Part shown: in pieces, positions 34,058-45,500 of the stretch
How the letters are laid out: each line of letters begins with the position of its first letter
Position numbering within the stretch: position 1 is the stretch's first letter
NCBI RefSeq assembly: GCF_021462225.1
Contig: NC_061802.1
Location: forward strand, 10,001,859-10,065,858
DNA from: Girardinichthys multiradiatus
Taxonomy: Eukaryota; Chordata; Actinopteri; Cyprinodontiformes; Goodeidae
Direction of reading: 5' to 3'
Length of the DNA: 64,000 nt
Made by a program: the position numbers and the translations under genes
The notes under the pieces: model-generated
Databases searched by the model: none
What the model was told of the DNA's origin: nothing
The model's input: only the letters and a program-made list of their open reading frames with translations

Positions 34058-36238
34058 AGCAAACATTACAATATTATTACGGTATATTGTGACAAAAACA
34101 ATAACTGGAAAAGGAATTTTCATTATATTAGGTAATAGAAGAAGAGACCGTGGGTTTTTACCAAAAGTTAGAGAAGTTTTAAGCTCCAAGGGTAGCTGAT
34201 TCCAGTAGTGGGAAGTTAAGTGGCCTAAAGTAATTTTTCTCTGTCTGGTCTGGACAAAGGGAACCATTAGCTGGCCAGTTCCTGGTGAGCTCCAACACTT
34301 TCAAGGTTTTTAATCAGCAAGTATTTCTCCAGATTTTTAGAGTTACACATAAAATCATACGCATGAAATAAATAAGCAATGTGTAGCTAAAAACAATCAT
34401 GGAAAACGTTGTTGTCATGTTGAAATCAGGAAGGATCCAAGCCAGCATCTGTATGAGGGGCCCATGTGTAATTTACCAAGGCTGAACAGGTACTGCTTCT
34501 TGTATGGGACCCACTAGAGTTAACAAAATACAAGCTGATGCCAAATTGCGATTTGGTCACAAACGGGTATTATACAAATCGTGCAGCACATATTGGACCC
34601 ATACAGGCCCAGCTGTTTACTCATGGTTTTCCTATGACAAAACTATAACACCTGTTAAAATTTTGCCATGTTGTAACACAATCCAATCTGATCCCCATTT
34701 GTCAGCTTAGTTTTTAGACCAATTTGGGCCCCATATGTAAATGTTGGATAGAATAAAACAAGTGCCTGTTTTTCACAAACTTCAAAGAGACAATTTCTGA
34801 TTTCTGATTGGCCCTGCAATGAACTGACAAGATGTCCGGTGTGTAGACCCGAATATTCTGGGAACTAGAGTCCCCCTCCCCCTAATGACCCTGCATAACA
34901 TTAAACGGGTACATAATATGAGTGAGTGAGGTCTCTGAATAAACCATCAGCAGAGTAGAGGTCCTCCCTAACACATATTTAAACATCACACGCACATGCA
35001 TATGTGAACACTCATACTCACAAAGCATATGCTGTCCATCTAAATCTGGTCATTAATTGAAGCCAAATGTCTTCAAATCTACTGAGAATACAGATAGCAA
35101 GAAACAAAAGGAAATTTAGAAATGTACAAGTGAGACAGACAAAGGCATGCAGGAAAAAGTTGACTAACAGAAGAAATAATCCAACAGTTATATGAGAAAT
35201 GAACCATAGTTCACCTAGATCAGTAAGAAGAAAGCAGACAGGGAATCTGTAAATTCATTTTCTATGTTGGCAGCAGTAAAATGCTCAAACACCACTTCAT
35301 GCTAAAGAAGACCCTAATGACCTCTAAAGAGATGAATTTCCTTTCAAATTAAACATTAAGTTTATGAACATTAGTAAGGATGTAGTTATTAAGTAACCTA
35401 ACAAAACCAGTGTTTATTCAACACTCTGAGTTTGACAAATGCACAGATTTCCATTTCATTTGATTTCCATTTCAACTAAATCTTATATAAAAGATTCAGT
35501 TTCACGAGTCTGAATAGTTCCCGCAATGATGACATTGCATAAACTAGTCCACCTGACATCTGACGTCTGCACCTTCATCATGTCATAAAAACACATTTCA
35601 TCACCAGTAAACCCAATAGAATTAAATGAAATCCAGCACAGGGATGCTGTGTCCAACTTTTAATGCAATCCTTGTGTATTTATCCTGTCACACATCTAAT
35701 CCATGGTGTGTCATCTACTGAATCCCCATGTGTTTAGCTGTTATTTTCAGAATCCCTAACATATTACAGTTCATATCCAACATTGTGGAAACAGAATATT
35801 TCCTGCAGCTGTTGCTACTCATAGCTCATCTGTTTGTTGTCTGCTTTCTTTCACCTTGTAGAAACACACAAAAGAGCTATTATGTTTTGTAACAGTTTGT
35901 AGCTGAATGAAATCTCAGTTTTTTTAATGACCCAGTATAGGAATCAGTCATTGCTTCATAAGCAGATGATCTAATTTAAACAATCAACCCACAGGCATAA
36001 TGAAAGATACTCAAAACAACTATGTTTGTTGTTTTGCCTGCGAGGATTACTGCAGCAGCATGGCTTGGGGCTTTTTGGTCATTTAGTTATGATAAGATTT
36101 AAGTATTGTCCCTACTGTTTCAAAAAAATATAGAATCAGTGAACATCTGATTTTTTTTCCAAGTAATACTATTGAAAAAAATGTATTTCTGCATCACTGA
36201 AGATAATTGTTTTTTTAAAGGTTTTCCGCTTCCTCTAC
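34058..36238. other. Intergenic; GGCCCAT-rich degenerate repeat at 34440-34745
   Basis: 34440-34745 repeats variants of GGGCCCATGTGTAA, TATGGGACCC, TGGACCCATACAGGCCC and GGCCCCATATGTAAATGTTG, suggesting an old minisatellite-like fish repeat. The rest is unrecognised. Confidence 0.4.
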
Positions 36239-36239
36239 A

Positions 36240-37075
36240 TGTCATATTGAGGTTTTGAGTCGGACCAATGTGCAGATGAGCTGGGCAGCAACATGTTGTA
36301 AAAGGTCTTCAGCTTTATTTCCAGAGATTTTCCAAAGAAACCAATCAAGGCACTGCAGATACAAACAAAAGTCCAGATGCAAAAACTTAGAAGAATGGTT
36401 CTGCAGGAACATGGAAAAACTCAGCACAAATACGTGGGTAGAGAACAGGAGGAACCAGCGATGAACAGAGACACCAAACCAACTAATATACTGGGGAAAG
36501 ACAAAGGCAGGTAATCAAAGTAACTGAGAACAGGTGTGACAAGGAGGCAGGGAAGTAGAAGGAACAAGTGAAACAAATAGAAAGGCTGAGGAAGAGTGAA
36601 AGGAAGAAACAAACAGAAAACACAAACTAAGCAAGAGCATAAAGCAGAGGAGGAAATAAAGAACTAGAATAACTATGAACTAAAGTAAACAGAGAAACTA
36701 GAGGGAAACATAGAAACAAAAACAATAACCTAAGAAATAAACAAGAGCCCATAAGAATCTAAATTACAAAATAAACAAACGTAAACAATAACTAAAGCTG
36801 GAATAAGAACACATACCTAACCATAACTAAACACAGAGATACTAAATAAGAATCCAAAGGTGAATAATAATAATAATAATACAAAAAATAATAAGAAAGC
36901 AACAACAAAAGGAACTAAAAGTTAGAGGAACACAATACTCACAAGGAGATGGTAGAGGGAGGAAAAGAAACAAATAAACATGATAAAAAACTAAAATAGA
37001 AACATCTAGACAAAAATAAACCCTCACAAGACACCAAAACCAAAGTCCAAAATGTCACACCGTGACACTACAAAC
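36240..37075 (-). repeat. A-rich teleost dispersed repeat, copy 3 (longest)
   Basis: About 830 bp, purine-rich on the plus strand. Antisense reading gives CACCTGTTCTCAGTTACTTT and CCCCAGTATATTAG, a text familiar from abundant fish repeats. It ends TCACACCGTGACACTAC, whose mirror-like start at 36240 (TCATATTGAGG) is weak. No open frame. Confidence 0.5.
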
Positions 37076-37659
37076 TACTTAGGCTTTTTTGAATGACTAA
37101 TTAACTCGATGGGACGTAACAAATTCAAATCACAGATGCACAGCTTAAACTAGATTTTGAATAAAGTAAGAAAAAAATTGTATTTTAAAAAATAGTCATT
37201 CTAAATATAATATAGCATATTGGAGCCCAAACAGGAAAAAGAAAAATAATGATAAAAGTGGATTTCTGAGTGAAAGGGGACAACTAAAATATAAGGTGAC
37301 AGAATAACCTTAGTTCTTTCAAAAGGATGATGCAAAGCTCTTTTGTCTCATATGGGAAGTTTTGGTTCTCACAAATTGCCCTGCTGATCATCTCCCACAA
37401 CAGCTTTTGTGTATTTTAAGAGAAAGCCTTTAGTGTGGGAAACTCCTACTCCCTCTAAAATTTTATCTTTAGAAACACGCGCCTAAAGTAGAAACTAGAT
37501 GAGCACTCATAGAGCGTAGACCTAACAACCAAGGCAAGGCAATAGGGTCATTGATGCATGTCAGCCTTTTTTTATACTGATGAACTATACTCTGGATGAC
37601 TTCTGGCCACTGTATGCCAGCTGCTGACAGGGTGACGGCCATGTGGGAATTCCAAGATG

Positions 37660-37872
37660 TCGCACCATGGTCTGGTGATGATAAAGAATCCTTCAAAAAA
37701 TATCCTGGATCCAGATGGTGCTCCGCGTCACTACCAAACTCTAATCATCAGTTGCTTGTCCTAATACTCACCTTATCTAAAAATGTCATCCAAATCTGCT
37801 CATAAAAGTTTAAGATTTACAAACAGACAGACAAACGAACAGACAAAAACGTAGTCTCCTTGCCGGAGGTAA
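37660..37872 (+). repeat. LINE/SINE 3' end (CTTGCCGGAGGTAA tail)
   Basis: Contains ATATCCTGGATCCAGATGG, ACAGACAGACAAACGAACAG and the stereotyped tail CTCCTTGCCGGAGGTAA, a common fish LINE 3' terminus. Confidence 0.65.
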
Positions 37873-38309
37873 AAACAAATACATTGTGCCACTACCTCAG
37901 ATATCCTGCCTGAGTAATCTAGAAAACAACTACAGATAGACGTGCTTGGGTAACGGTGCCACCATATGGCAAAAACTAGCAATTGCAGGTATAATTGTAA
38001 TCTTGTATAAGCTTGTTATTGCTACAACATTAAACTGTTTTTCTAATCTTAAGTGTTTCAGCTATGAAATTCATACGTCACAACCTCAAAATTACATTTA
38101 TTTTATTGGGAATTTATATTATTAACCAAAATAAAGTAAAGTATAAATGTAAATTTAAAGAAAAATGGAACATGGTCTTCATTTTTTAAACAAACAAAAA
38201 ACTAGAAAAGTTTCTTTATATTTTCATTGAGCTCCCTTTACCCTGATTCCCCTAAATAAAATAAAGGGAAATAAAACAAAATGGTGTGGTTTATTTTCTG
38301 TGTAATGCA

Positions 38310-38525
38310 TAGGGGAGGGAGAGTGAGTATATTAGAAGGATGCTGAGACAGGAACTGCCAGACAGGAGGCCTGGAGGAAGACCAAAGAGGAGATTTATGG
38401 ATGGAGTGAAAGAGGTGATGAAGGTAGTTAGTGTGAAAGAAGAAGATGCAGAAGATATGGTTAGATCGAGACAGATGACTCACTATGGCGACCCCTGAAA
38501 GGGAAACGCCAAAAGAAGAAGAAGT
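38310..38525 (+). mobile_element. RTE-type LINE C-terminal fragment
   Basis: 38334-38498 reads RRMLRQELPDRRPGGRPKRR, FMDGVKEVMKVVSVKEED and then HYGDP-stop. This is the standard C-terminus of fish RTE-like reverse transcriptases (GRPRRRF..D.V...M, CGDP-stop), followed by a short AAGAAGAAG tail. Only the 3' end inserted. Confidence 0.85.
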
Positions 38526-38529
38526 TTAT

Positions 38530-40158
38530 TTGTAGTCTTACTCTGAACACACCATTCTTTCCTTGCAGTCTCTTGTTTTGCTCTGTGTTTTATGGGTATG
38601 TATTATTATCGGGGGATCTTTTGCTTATTTTTATTCTTTTACATGTTTGATATAAACACCTTAACTAACTAACTAATGAACTGAATTTAATTCCAAATAG
38701 CAGGATATTAAGCATTAAAATAAATCAGCAGAAAGATATTAACACTGTTTAGTTAAGCATTTCTTTACTTTTCGCAAGTCATATTGTTAAGGAGTGAGGA
38801 AAAGTGGCTCTTTGAATTGTAAAGGTTCCAGGCCCCTGGTGTGTATACAAATGGCATACTTTTGCAATTAAACCTTTATTTTCCTCCACTTCAAAATTAA
38901 CCTATACAGGATTTTTTTTAAATGCCAATCTGTACAAATGTCAGGTGTTTTTAATTAGCAGGAATACTAAAATGCAGAGGATGTAAAAGATAATGATATT
39001 GGTGTTCAGTAAAAGACAGTGAGTAAGAAACATTTGTGACCTGTATTAAATATATTTTTCTTGAAATACCGAGAAAATACTCTGCTCTTATTATGCAAAA
39101 AAGTATTGTTATTGTCAGATGTTTAAATACGCTTATTGTGGCCACAAATGGCATGTTCACTTTGAGTTTTAAATGATGCGTTTGTGCCATTGCTTTCGGA
39201 GCGCTCTAATGATAAAACATACATCTTCACTTAATCTTAAAAAGAAGAATTAGATGCCTAAGTTTTGAATTTATTGTGTTTTTTCTCTACACATTGATAA
39301 AATATACATGGAAGCCCAAATATTTAAATACCTATTAATATTTGGTTAAGTTGCACCTTGATAACACAATTCTGGTAGCCAACCATATGCTTCTGGCTTA
39401 ATATGTGACCACTTGTCTTGGCAGAATAAGTAAAGCTCATTTAAATTGGTTGGTTTCCTGTCAGGGACTTAAATTTGAAATATAGGTCACAATTATTTTT
39501 CTTTTTATCTTTGAGGTCAAGGCTTAATCTGCTTTATCTGTTCTTAAACATGGTTTAATGTGTCTTTAGATCATCATTTTTGATCAAGTGTTTTTTCTTG
39601 GTCTGAACCCTCTTGGTTCATGGTAATATCAAATTCTGCTCACTGTGGACAATGATTGGTGATTCTTGGATTGGTTCTGAACATTAAAACCAATTTCCTG
39701 TCATCTGAGGGTGGCAGTCTGGGTCTAATTGTTGAAACTTGGACACAGCTGGGTGTCCCAACAGAATAATGGGAAGTACAGTTCAAAAGTGGTTTGGAAT
39801 AGATAAAGCAGCCTAACTTTAAGCTGTATGGAAGCCTTGACTTTTTTTAAATTGTTGTTGTCCTAGGGTCAGTGTGAGGACAGCAACAAATTAACCAACT
39901 TTGTCAAGAAGACTGATCAGATATCCAGTCAACATCATAACAGAAATGCATTGACAAAACCACACAAACAATCTAAAACTAACACAGAGGTGCAGGTGCT
40001 GCAGCAACTAATCAGTTTGCATAATATGTAACAAAGTGATGATACGATGTAAAGCAGGCACTGTTCTCTGAACCTAACCGTATGCCATTCACTCTACAAG
40101 CCTGCATATTGGTAGCTCTTCAGAAAATTTACATTTTTATTTGTCTATAATAATCACA
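38530..40158. other. Intergenic; possible old Tc1-like relic at 39290-39900
   Basis: The part 39560-39780 (ATTCTGCTCACTGTGGACAATG, AAACTTGGACACAGCTGGG) has the look of an antisense Tc1-type transposase relic. The remainder is unrecognised. Confidence 0.35.
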
Positions 40159-40160
40159 TA

Positions 40161-41401
40161 CAGGGGTTGGACAATGAAACTGAAACACCTGTCATTTTAG
40201 TGTGGGAGGTTTCATGGCTAAATTGGACCAGCCTGGTAGCCAGTCTTCATTGATTGCACATTGCACCAGTAAGAGCAGAGTGTGAAGGTTCAATTAGCAG
40301 GGTAAGAGCACAGTTTTGCTCAAAATATTGAAATGCACACAACATTATGGGTGACATACCAGAGTTCAAAAGAGGACAAATTGTTGGTGCACGTCTTGCT
40401 GGCGCATCTGTGACCAAGACAGCAAGTCTTTGTGATGTATCAAGAGCCACGGTATCCAGGGTAATGTCAGGATACCACCAAGAAGGACGAACCACATCCA
40501 ACAGGATTAACTGTGGACGCAAGAAGAAGCTGTCTGAAAGGGATGTTTGGGTGCTAACCCGGATTGTATCCAAAAAACATAAAACCACGGCTGCCCAGAT
40601 CACGGCAGAATTAAATGTGTACCTCAACTCTCCTGTTTCCACCAGAACTGTTCGTCAGGAGCTCCACAGGGTCAATATACACGGCCGGGCTGGTATAGCC
40701 AAACCTTTGGTCACTCATGCCAATGCCAAACGTCGGTTTCAATGATGCAAGGAGCGCAAATCTTGGGCTGTGGACAATTTGAAACATGTATTGTTCTCTG
40801 ATGAGTCCACCTTTACTGTTTTTCCCACATCCGGGAGAGGTACGGTGTGGAGAAGCCCCAAAGAAGCGTACCACCCAGACTGTTGCATGCCCAGAGTGAA
40901 GCATGGGGGTGAATCAGTGATGGTTTGGGCTGCCATATCACGGCATTCCCTTGGCCCAATACTTGTGCTAGATGGACACGTCACTGCCAAGGACTACCGA
41001 ACCATTCTTGAGGACCATGAGCATCCAATGGTTCAAACATTGTATCCTGAAGGCGGTGCCGTGTATCAGGATGACAATGCACCAATACACACAGCAAGAC
41101 TAGTGAAAGATTGGTTTGATGAACATGAAAGTGAAGTTGAACATCTCCCATGGCCTGCAAAGTCACCAGATCTAAATATTATTGAGCCACTTTGGGGTGT
41201 TTTGGAGGAGCGAGTCAGGAAACGTTTCCTCCACCAGTATCACGTAGTGACCTGGCCACTATCCTGCAAGAAGAATGGCTTAAAGTCCCTCTGACCACTG
41301 TGCAGGACTTGTATATGTCATTCCCAAGACGAATTGACGCTGTATTTGGCCACAAAAGGAGGCCCAAAACCAGGTGTTTCAGTTTCATTGTCCAACCCCT
41401 G
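40161..41401 (+). mobile_element. Tc1/mariner DD36E (Incomer-like) element, copy 3
   Basis: 1241 bp, starting CAGGGGTTGGACAATGAAAC and ending with its complement, with TA on both sides (40159-40160 and 41402-41403). It lies on the opposite strand to copies 1 and 2, about 0.5 kb upstream of the swt1 5' end. Compared with copy 2 it lost about 30 bp next to the right TIR, including the transposase stop codon. Confidence 0.93.
40347..41370 (+). pseudogene. DD36E transposase pseudogene, copy 3
   Basis: Starts MGDIPEFKRGQIVGARLAG with helix-turn-helix text (VTKTASLCDVSRATVSRVMS). Catalytic Asp in VLFSDESTF, Asp in YQDDNAPIHTAR and Glu in SPDLNIIEPLW are all kept, with the 36-residue spacing. Lesions: TGG to TGA at 40743-40745 (WFQWCK became RFQ-stop-CK), a one-base loss near 41222-41230 after VRKRF, an extra T near 41345 (AVFGHK for AVLAAK), and a deleted C-terminus and stop. 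It gives the reference sense codon (CGA, Arg) for the single nonsense site of copy 2. Confidence 0.9.
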
Positions 41402-41404
41402 TAT

Positions 41405-41885
41405 TTTCTCAATTCAGAATTTAAAAAAGTCTGTTCTAATCTCCAGCACAGGTACTAGTGGGAAAGATTAAACCAAAAGATAACAGATACAGCGTCCATG
41501 ATTTTCTGCATAGTGAGTTAAAATTCTTCCACCCACATTGACTTAGAATGTGTCTGAAAATCATCTTTGTTCTCATGGCTCCTGTGAGAACGTTTGTTTT
41601 GTTTTTGTATGGAAAACTTGCAGTATTGGTTGCATAGAGGACACAGAGAGCTATACAGGATTTCTGAATAAAGAATGTTGCTAAAAAAATACTGATACTC
41701 TTTTCTGTACTATTTCATTTTCAATCATGAAGATTCATAAATTTAGAAAAAAGATAATAATAAACAAAAAAGGAACTCAGATAACATTTATACGTGGACA
41801 TCATAGTAAACATCAGATGTTTCCTTTTTTTGAGTAAACACCAGATTCTCCCGATTTTTGCGTTGGTTTTCAAGGCAACTTGCCT
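41405..41885. other. Short spacer between DD36E copy 3 and the swt1 promoter
   Basis: AT-rich, nothing recognised. No divergent gene is seen on the minus strand here. Confidence 0.5.
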
Positions 41886-42068
41886 GTCACAATATGGCGG
41901 ACGCGCTGACGTACCGTTTCGATGAGGCAACGAAGCGAAGCCAAAGAGAGAGAACGTGTTTACATATCATTTTCTCCAGGTGGCAGCACTGCACATTACA
42001 ATAACCAGCCCTGCCGTAAACATGTTAGAAGAAGATAAACCGGATGTTTTGGGGACCAGCTGGCTAAG
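41886..42068 (+). promoter_or_regulatory. swt1: swt1 core promoter and 5' exon 1
   Basis: Local rise in CpG (GCGGACGCGCTGACGTACCG). CAATATGGCGGAC at 41890-41902 fits a YY1-type ATGGCGG initiator element. No TATA box. Exon 1 would end at CTAAG|GTGACT (42068/42069). The next exon starts after TTTTCTCATTTCAG at 42502. The true transcription start is not visible. Confidence 0.6.
41894..42004 (+). other. Upstream ORF in swt1 leader, 36 codons
   Basis: ATG within the YY1-like ATGGCGG reads MADALTYRFDEATKRSQRER and stops at 42002-42004, before any swt1 start. It would be a uORF if transcription begins upstream of 41894. It could lower SWT1 translation. There is no evidence that it is translated. 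Confidence 0.35.
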
Positions 42069-42502
42069 GTGACTAGTTTTTTCCAGGAATTACGATTTCA
42101 TTTATCTCACACTCGGTCATTTCGGACAGTAAAGACCACAGTTTGTCCGTACATAGGCTGGTTCATGAGTTCCGAGTTAAGACGTAGATTAAGCCTGTTA
42201 TGTTTAGTTTGTGACTTGGAGTTTTCTAAATGAAACTACCACCATTTTTCATTACCCCCCCCACCAAATAAAACTATGGTTACTTTAGCTTTTAAGCCAC
42301 CAATGAGAGAAAACTTTGACAAATGATTTTAAGTTGGTACAGTCTTGTCAGCCATCCAGATAATGTTTGTTTTCATTTAAAATGGTCAGCCTGTCAAATA
42401 CATTCTAAAGACAGTGAGGGTAGTTTGTTTTCAAAAATCCTACCCAATTATTTGAGCAGCTTGCATATTGAGCGATCTGTACCTCTTTTTTTCTCATTTC
42501 AG

Positions 42503-42575
42503 ACGAAAAATGTCAAAAAATAATAAAAAGAAAAAGAGACACAGGTCGTCTTCATCTTCAAGTGAGGAAAAAAGG
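42503..42575 (+). CDS. swt1: swt1 exon 2 (first exon with ATG 42510)
   Basis: Acceptor ATTTCAG at 42502. ATG at 42510 in GAAAAATGT (A at -3). Encodes [20 protein letters not shown] then KR, a Lys/Ser-rich start. Donor AGG|GTAAGG. Phase 0 end. Confidence 0.88.
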
Positions 42576-45500
42576 GTAAGGAATAGTTTATTTTATATGT
42601 GTGCTAACGCTATCTGCTAACGCCGTTTAGTCAACGAGTTTTTAAGACTGTATAATGACACTAATATGTTCAAATGTTATGGAAAATCCACTACCGTCAT
42701 GAAGGGTTCTGCAAGTAAAAAAGAAAGAGATCAAATTGTTTAATATTAATTAACAAATGTAATCATGAATCTGAAGTACAATCATTCCTTTAGCAATTTC
42801 TTTCACAAGAACCTTTCTATGTTTTCAGGGTTCAACCAGCCAACATGATGTGCACAGAAGGAAAGTTCATAAAAGAAAGAAAGATGAAGCAGGTCATAAG
42901 AGGTACAACAGACTTAAATAGAACTTTAATAGTAAATAAAGGTTGTAATCACTATTACAGACTTCCTTTCAGCACTGGTTTGCACTGTTTCAGTTAGTGA
43001 ACACTATTAAAAGAGTTCTGTCATGAATAGGCAAACATGTGAATGTTTATAACAGGAATAAACATGCAGGTAAGGGCTTGTTTTTATGCAGTTTTTACCT
43101 TGTAATACCTGATTCAATGGTTTAAAATCTAACCCCAAGTGTACGAAACTAGACAAGAGATTTCATGCTGCCATTTTTTATCAAACAAATATGAAGCCAA
43201 ATTTGACAAGCCGTGCGTTTAAAAACTATGTACAACCCATTTTGGTGCAATTGTAGGTTGTGTAGCAGCTACCACTTGAAGTAGTCGTTTGCTGCTTGAC
43301 TCAGTTCAAATCTTCCCATTACTGAATTGTGTTTGAGATCTTTGTTGTGATTGATGACCCAGTTTAGAGCAAGCTTTGGATGTTGGACAGATGGACTCAC
43401 CTTTCACTCTGTAGTACTTTGGTATACAAAGGAGTTAGTATTCTTAGTATCAATTTAAAACCAGTACTTTAAAAAGTTATTGTTTCAAAGCAATACATGT
43501 CCATCAAACCGTTCCTGTGGTTTAATTGCCTTTTTTATGGAAGGTGCCAGAGTGGTCCAGGTTTTATGAAGGCATATTGAGCATAGAGTAATGAAACAGT
43601 GCCTCTCTTCTATTGGTTGCTATGCACTGCTGGTCAGTTGACTGAAAACAGCTCCTACACTTATTTGTTGATCGCTATATAAAACAAATTTAACTAATTA
43701 GAAGCATTTCTGGTGAGCCGAAACACTCATTATGTGGAGACTAAAGGAGTGCCACCCTTTTCTCTTCTTAAAAACATTGTTTTAAACTACAGTTGGCAAG
43801 CTATAAGCAGTACGTCAGTTAAGTTGATGGCTACCTGGGGAAATGGTTTGGCTAATTACCAAGCTATTGTTGGCCTTTTATACTTATGTTGCTCCATAAG
43901 GAGCAGAAAAGCAAAATGATGTAAGATTTTATGCTAAAAAGAAATTCAAATTAATGCTCTATGAAACTCTAGAAAGGCTTAGTATCAAAATAACAATAGA
44001 TAAATGGTACAGGTAATTACTCTATCTGTTATATTCAACTGTTAAATTATCTCAGTAGCAATAGAAATAATTTTTGTTTTAGATAAAATCAATCAGGTCA
44101 TCTTATACATATTTGTTATACATTTCATTTTTGTCTAAATACTATGATGCTGTGAAACCATAGTATTTTTACTTTTACTTTAAAGTTATCAAACTGCAAA
44201 AGCCTCTTATCAACCTATGTCCACAGATGAGTTTATAGCTGACTCAATGACTGCAAGGTGCCAATGTTCTGTGCCTGCAAAACAAGCTTTCACCACCATG
44301 CTTGACCGCTGGTATGAGGTGTTTATGCTGACATGTAGTGTTTGGTTTTCTCTAAACATGTGGCTGCACATTATGGCTAAATAAGTGTATTTTGGCCTTG
44401 TCTGTCCAAAGGAAATCTTTCCAGAATGTTGTGGTTCATTGAGGTGCAATTTTGCAAACCTAAGTTGTGGTATATGATTGTTTCTTCATTCAGCCTTTGA
44501 AGACAATCCATATGGAGCTTTTGGACTTTTCTAATTTCTAAGATAATCATTCAGTCTAACCTGGGGGGCATTTTGCTGTTACGTTTCTTCCTTGGAAGAT
44601 GGGCAGCTGTCTTCTTCTCTATTAGTGAAGAATGTGCTTCAATGTAAAATGATGGACGTTGACCATCATTTTACCCTTCCTAGATTAATGGGCAACACTG
44701 CCTCTTTCAGGGTTTTGAGTTTCTGTTATCAAAAAACTAGAAGTCTTTCTGTTTATGTTGTTGGCAGTTTTTAGGATGGGCTTTGCTTGTTGTACTTAGT
44801 TGCATCAAAACCAAGAACAATTTTAAACATACCTGTCTAAATGGTCAGAACCAATCAGAGGTGGAGACCTGTTGCTTCTTGCCTTTTATCAGCTCTTGCC
44901 TTAAGAGCAGAAAAAATACATTGAAAATGTAAGTCACATCAGTGCAATCAAGAAAAAATGTGGTTAAATCTTTAGTCTCAAATGCAGCCAAGTTGGTTTC
45001 ACTCTTGCAAACTCTCTTCAGTGTTGCAAACTGTTCATATCCCTTAGTTTTTTAAGATTTGGTCACATTACAACCATGAAACATCAAAGGACTTTATTGC
45101 AATTGTATGAAAAGGAAATCAAAGTATTGCATAATTGTAAAGTAGAAACCAAATGATGCATGATTTTTAAAGTGTTTTGCAAATTTAATCTGAAAACTGA
45201 GGACGGTCTCTTTGCACGTCTACAGACTGAAATTTTAACTCAATCTGCTTTGGCATATAGCTCAAACTCAGTCAGCTTGTATGCATAAAAAGGCCTTAAA
45301 AGAAGAACTGAACTTAAACAGAGATTAAATTACACACAAGTGGTCCCTTTACTAAGTAGGTGACCTCAGAGGGCAACTGATTGGAGTTTTAGCTGGATTT
45401 TATTTTGGCTTATCAGAGTACATGGGGCTGAAGGTCACACTTTTCATATTTTTTGGGGGAAATTACGAATCCTTTTATTTTTATTTCAAAATCATAATCC

